Below, in pieces: positions 4,590 to 6,208 of a stretch of 6,208 nt of DNA. The position numbers and the translations under genes were made by a program. The notes beneath the pieces are model-generated. The model did no database searches. It was not told the origin of the DNA and saw only the letters and a list, made by a program, of their open reading frames with translations. This stretch comes from JBHAEC01 sp041855385 (GTDB taxonomy: Bacteria > Bacillota > Negativicutes > Veillonellales > Veillonellaceae), in contig JBHAEC010000121.1 of NCBI GenBank assembly GCA_041855385.1, positions 1-6,208 on the forward strand, given 5' to 3'. Numbering within the stretch: the first letter of the stretch is position 1; each line of letters begins with the position of its first letter.

Positions 4590-5804
4590 ATGGCCGAAAA
4601 AGTGTTAGCAATTTCTATTAACAATGTCCAAGCTGTAGCTTTGGCATTTCTCACCTATTACTTCGGTGTATGGGTGAAGGGGAAGGTATCGATTTTCAGA
4701 AAACTGAGCCTTCCGGCAGCGGTAATCGGAGGGTTGCCTTTTGCTGCTATTATATCTATTTTGACAGTGGCGGGAGTGGTAAAGGTAACTTTTGATAACT
4801 CCCTGTCAACAGTAGCTTTGTTGGTGTTTTTTACTACCGTTGGTATGATGGCAAGTTTGAAACTTGTTAAATATGGCGGTATTGGGCTGGTAATGTTTTG
4901 GATTGTGTCCACTGCTGTAGGGTTTATTCAAAACTTAGTGGGCATGGGAATTGCCGGTTCTATGGGAATTGATCCTCATTATGGTATTTTGGCAGGTGCT
5001 GTATCTTTGATGGGCGGATTGGGAACATCTGCGGCATTCGGTCCATATTTTGAACAGACTTACGGTATCACCGGTGCGACGACTGTTGCAATTACAGCGG
5101 CAACCTTCGGTATGGTAATGGCACTTGTTCTTGGTGGCCCTTTTGGGGAAAAACTAATTAGCAAATATAAATTAACAACGCCAAAAATGGAAGAAAAAAC
5201 CGCCGTATCCGAAAGCACGGACCTGTCAGTTTTGGATGAAGAAACACATGCTGATTCCAATGAAGTGATAAAGGCGGCAGCTTTCGTATTTGTTGCTATT
5301 GGCCTTGGGTCTATTTTGAGTTTTTACTTAGGAAAAATGATTACTCTTCCTGCCTATATCGGGGCTATGTTAATGGCAGCGTTTATCCGAAATATCGGTG
5401 ATTTTACCGGTGCATATAAAGTTGAAGGTGCAGGACTTAACATCGTTGCGGAAGTAGCATTGACCGTATATGTAACTATGGCTATAAACAGCCTGAAATT
5501 GTATGAATTGGTTCACCTGGCGTTGCCATTATTGATTATTCTTATCGTACAAACCATTATTATGTTGCTTGTGGCATGGCTTGTATACTTTATGTTCTTC
5601 GGACGCAACTATGAAGCTGTTATGTTGGCGGTAGGTGCTATCGGTTTCGGGATGGGAGCAACGGCTAATGGTTTGGCGAATATGCAAGCATTAGCACAAA
5701 CTCACGGTGAAGCTCCAAAGGCTTGGCTCATCGTTTCCTTGGTAGGGGCCTTCCTTGTTGATTTTACAAATGCTATTATCATTACATGGATGGGAGCATG
5801 GTAA
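4590..5804 (+). CDS. gltS: Sodium/glutamate symporter GltS
   Basis: A 404-residue inner-membrane protein, the usual GltS (ESS family) length, importing glutamate with Na+. About ten hydrophobic segments are visible, for example near 13-29, 42-63, 73-90, 98-124, 165-183, 227-248, 284-300 and 308-337. A hydrophilic, acidic central loop (about 190-225) divides the two halves. Each half carries a family signature loop: LMGGLGTSAAFG (140-151) and GFGMGATANGLANMQAL (352-368). E. coli GltS has LSGGHGTGAAW and GFGLGATPTAIANMQAI there. The C-terminal VGAFLVDFTNA (385-395) matches VGAFFIDIVNA. The His of GGHGT is Leu144 here. ATG 4590 is chosen because GAGGAG (4577-4582) is 7 nt upstream; ATG 4584 is too close to it and GTG 4575 lies ahead of it. 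The gene is monocistronic, between the tRNA terminator and an rRNA promoter. Confidence 0.93.
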   Translation: MAEKVLAISINNVQAVALAFLTYYFGVWVKGKVSIFRKLSLPAAVIGGLPFAAIISILTVAGVVKVTFDNSLSTVALLVFFTTVGMMASLKLVKYGGIGLVMFWIVSTAVGFIQNLVGMGIAGSMGIDPHYGILAGAVSLMGGLGTSAAFGPYFEQTYGITGATTVAITAATFGMVMALVLGGPFGEKLISKYKLTTPKMEEKTAVSESTDLSVLDEETHADSNEVIKAAAFVFVAIGLGSILSFYLGKMITLPAYIGAMLMAAFIRNIGDFTGAYKVEGAGLNIVAEVALTVYVTMAINSLKLYELVHLALPLLIILIVQTIIMLLVAWLVYFMFFGRNYEAVMLAVGAIGFGMGATANGLANMQALAQTHGEAPKAWLIVSLVGAFLVDFTNAIIITWMGAW

Positions 5805-5816
5805 GAGGCGAATACG

Positions 5817-5853
5817 TGAAGTGATTCCTTATGCTCTTGCATAAAGTACTTCA
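5817..5853 (+). other. Two-part hairpin after gltS
   Basis: TGAAGT (5817-5822) pairs with ACTTCA (5848-5853). Inside it TTATGC (5829-5834) pairs with GCATAA (5839-5844) around a TCTT loop. No T-run follows, so it is a weak terminator candidate. It may be a 3'-end-protecting structure for the gltS message. Confidence 0.4.
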
Positions 5854-5856
5854 TTA

Positions 5857-5874
5857 AACCATATGCGGATGGTT
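5857..5874 (+). other. Short perfect inverted repeat in the gltS-rrn gap
   Basis: AACCAT (5857-5862) and ATGGTT (5869-5874) form a perfect 6-bp stem with a 6-nt loop. It lies 3 bp after the preceding hairpin and belongs to the same structured stretch. There is no T-run and its function is unknown. Confidence 0.35.
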
Positions 5875-5894
5875 GAACTTTGTTATCTAAAAAT

Positions 5895-5968
5895 AGAACA
5901 CCTTGAGGATTGGCGTCTTTGGTTGAATTTGGTACTTGTGTATCATGGCTGATTTTCAAGGTGTTTTT
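5895..5968 (+). terminator. Long inverted repeat with T-run: probable terminator between gltS and the rRNA operon
   Basis: AACACCTTGA (5897-5906) and TCAAGGTGTT (5956-5965) are perfect 10-bp arms. With G-T wobbles the stem extends continuously from 5895-5914 to 5948-5967, about 20 bp. The 33-nt loop holds a small GGTAC/GTATC hairpin (5931-5944). TTTTT (5964-5968) overlaps the 3' arm. Termination upstream of rrn is the simplest reading. The unusual loop size also allows a small mobile-element remnant or a structured RNA. Confidence 0.45.
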
Positions 5969-6014
5969 ACTTTCTGCAAGTTATGCTATTTGTTAGGTCC
6001 GGATTTTATTCCTC

Positions 6015-6063
6015 AAAAAAAGTAAAAAAGCGTATTGACAAGGAAAAATAAGCCTGCTAAAAT
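6015..6063 (+). promoter_or_regulatory. rRNA operon promoter with UP-like A-tracts
   Basis: A perfect TTGACA (6035-6040), a 17-bp spacer and TAAAAT (6058-6063). Two A-tracts (6015-6021 and 6024-6029) lie just upstream of -35, where UP elements bind the RNA polymerase alpha C-terminal domain. Transcription should start near 6070. The same -35, spacer length and -10 are used by the tRNA cluster at 4093-4121. Confidence 0.88.
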
Positions 6064-6069
6064 AGGTAA

Positions 6070-6208
6070 AGTCGCTAGGGGTTATGCCCGGCGGATCTTT
6101 GAAAACTGAACAATGTAAAGGTAATCATGGAAACATGAACATAGCCAGAGTGCGGGTTTCAGGAATGAAACCAACCAATAAGCCAAGGAATTGGCAGGAC
6201 AAAGAAAG
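6070..6208 (+). other. Pre-16S rRNA leader (5' external transcribed spacer), cut by the window end
   Basis: This is the transcribed leader downstream of the rrn promoter. It starts with a GC-rich hairpin (CGC 6073-6075 with GCG 6091-6093, GGG 6078-6080 with CCC 6087-6089). The boxA-like element follows, then three hairpins with GNRA tetraloops: TCATG-GAAA-CATGA (6125-6138), GGTTTCA-GGAA-TGAAACC (6155-6172) and GCCAA-GGAA-TTGGC (6182-6195). No mature 16S 5' sequence (AGAGTTTGATC) is reached, so the gene itself must lie beyond 6208. That 16S is the next gene, rather than another rrn segment, is inferred from the promoter. Confidence 0.8.
6095..6112 (+). promoter_or_regulatory. rrn boxA-like antitermination element
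   Basis: ATCTTTGAAAACTGAACA matches the TTCTTTGAAAACTGAACA-type sequence common in Firmicutes rRNA leaders and spacers. In such operons it acts as boxA, bound by NusB/NusE(S10) on the nascent RNA to prevent premature termination. Recognition is by similarity only. Confidence 0.7.

Noticed and set aside
5702..5959. Minus-strand 85-codon frame over the gltS end and the long hairpin, considered as a transposase remnant
   Set aside because: It overlaps the gltS C-terminus antisense and has no recognisable transposase motif. Its 5' part simply reads through the inverted repeat.
1..6208. CRISPR array, phage genes, integrase, toxin-antitoxin or a new defence system
   Set aside because: No regularly spaced repeats and no such protein motifs were seen in any frame. 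All recognised genes are core metabolic, regulatory or translation genes.

Overview
The window looks like ordinary chromosomal, housekeeping sequence of a low-to-moderate-GC Firmicutes (Bacillota) bacterium. The evidence is strong AGGAGG-type ribosome binding sites, consensus sigma-A promoters, a PerR-type peroxide sensor, CCA-encoding tRNA genes and a Firmicutes-style pre-rRNA leader containing ATCTTTGAAAACTGAACA. The mix of proteins would fit a Negativicutes or Clostridia anaerobe (Veillonella/Dialister-like is a guess), but nothing here fixes the genus. All recognised genes lie on the + strand.

Layout. (1) 1-296: 3' end of an unidentified gene encoding a very basic, Lys/Arg/Ser/Gly-rich tail. 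(2) 307-891: a complete peroxide-response unit, with a consensus promoter, a Fur/Per-type dyad at the transcription start, perR and a hairpin terminator. (3) 986-3166: a tightly packed probable operon of a glyoxalase-I-like VOC protein, a TcdA-type tRNA ct6A dehydratase overlapping it by one base (TAATG), a cytoplasmic cyclophilin-type prolyl isomerase, and an uncharacterised C39-like cysteine peptidase starting at GTG. (4) 3243-4085: speE, spermidine synthase. (5) 4093-4440: a stable-RNA unit of strong promoter, a 25-nt leader dyad, tRNA-His(GTG), tRNA-Gln(TTG), tRNA-Lys(TTT) and a strong terminator. (6) 4517-5804: gltS, a sodium/glutamate symporter. (7) 5805-5970: no gene, but three consecutive inverted repeats, the last a roughly 20-bp imperfect stem ending in a T-run. 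(8) 6015-6208: an rRNA operon promoter with A-tracts upstream, and the pre-16S leader with a boxA-like element and three GNRA-tetraloop hairpins. The window ends before mature 16S rRNA.

Functional links are loose. PerR senses peroxide and probably regulates itself. The glyoxalase-like protein may handle reactive carbonyls. TcdA modifies t6A37 in ANN-decoding tRNAs, which would include the tRNA-Lys encoded here. SpeE makes polyamine and GltS imports glutamate. I see no phage, CRISPR, toxin-antitoxin, integrase or defence system. The most unusual parts are the structured non-coding stretches (gltS-rrn intergenic block, tRNA leader dyad, tetraloop series in the rRNA leader), the uncharacterised C39-like protein, and a His-to-Leu change in the GltS signature loop.
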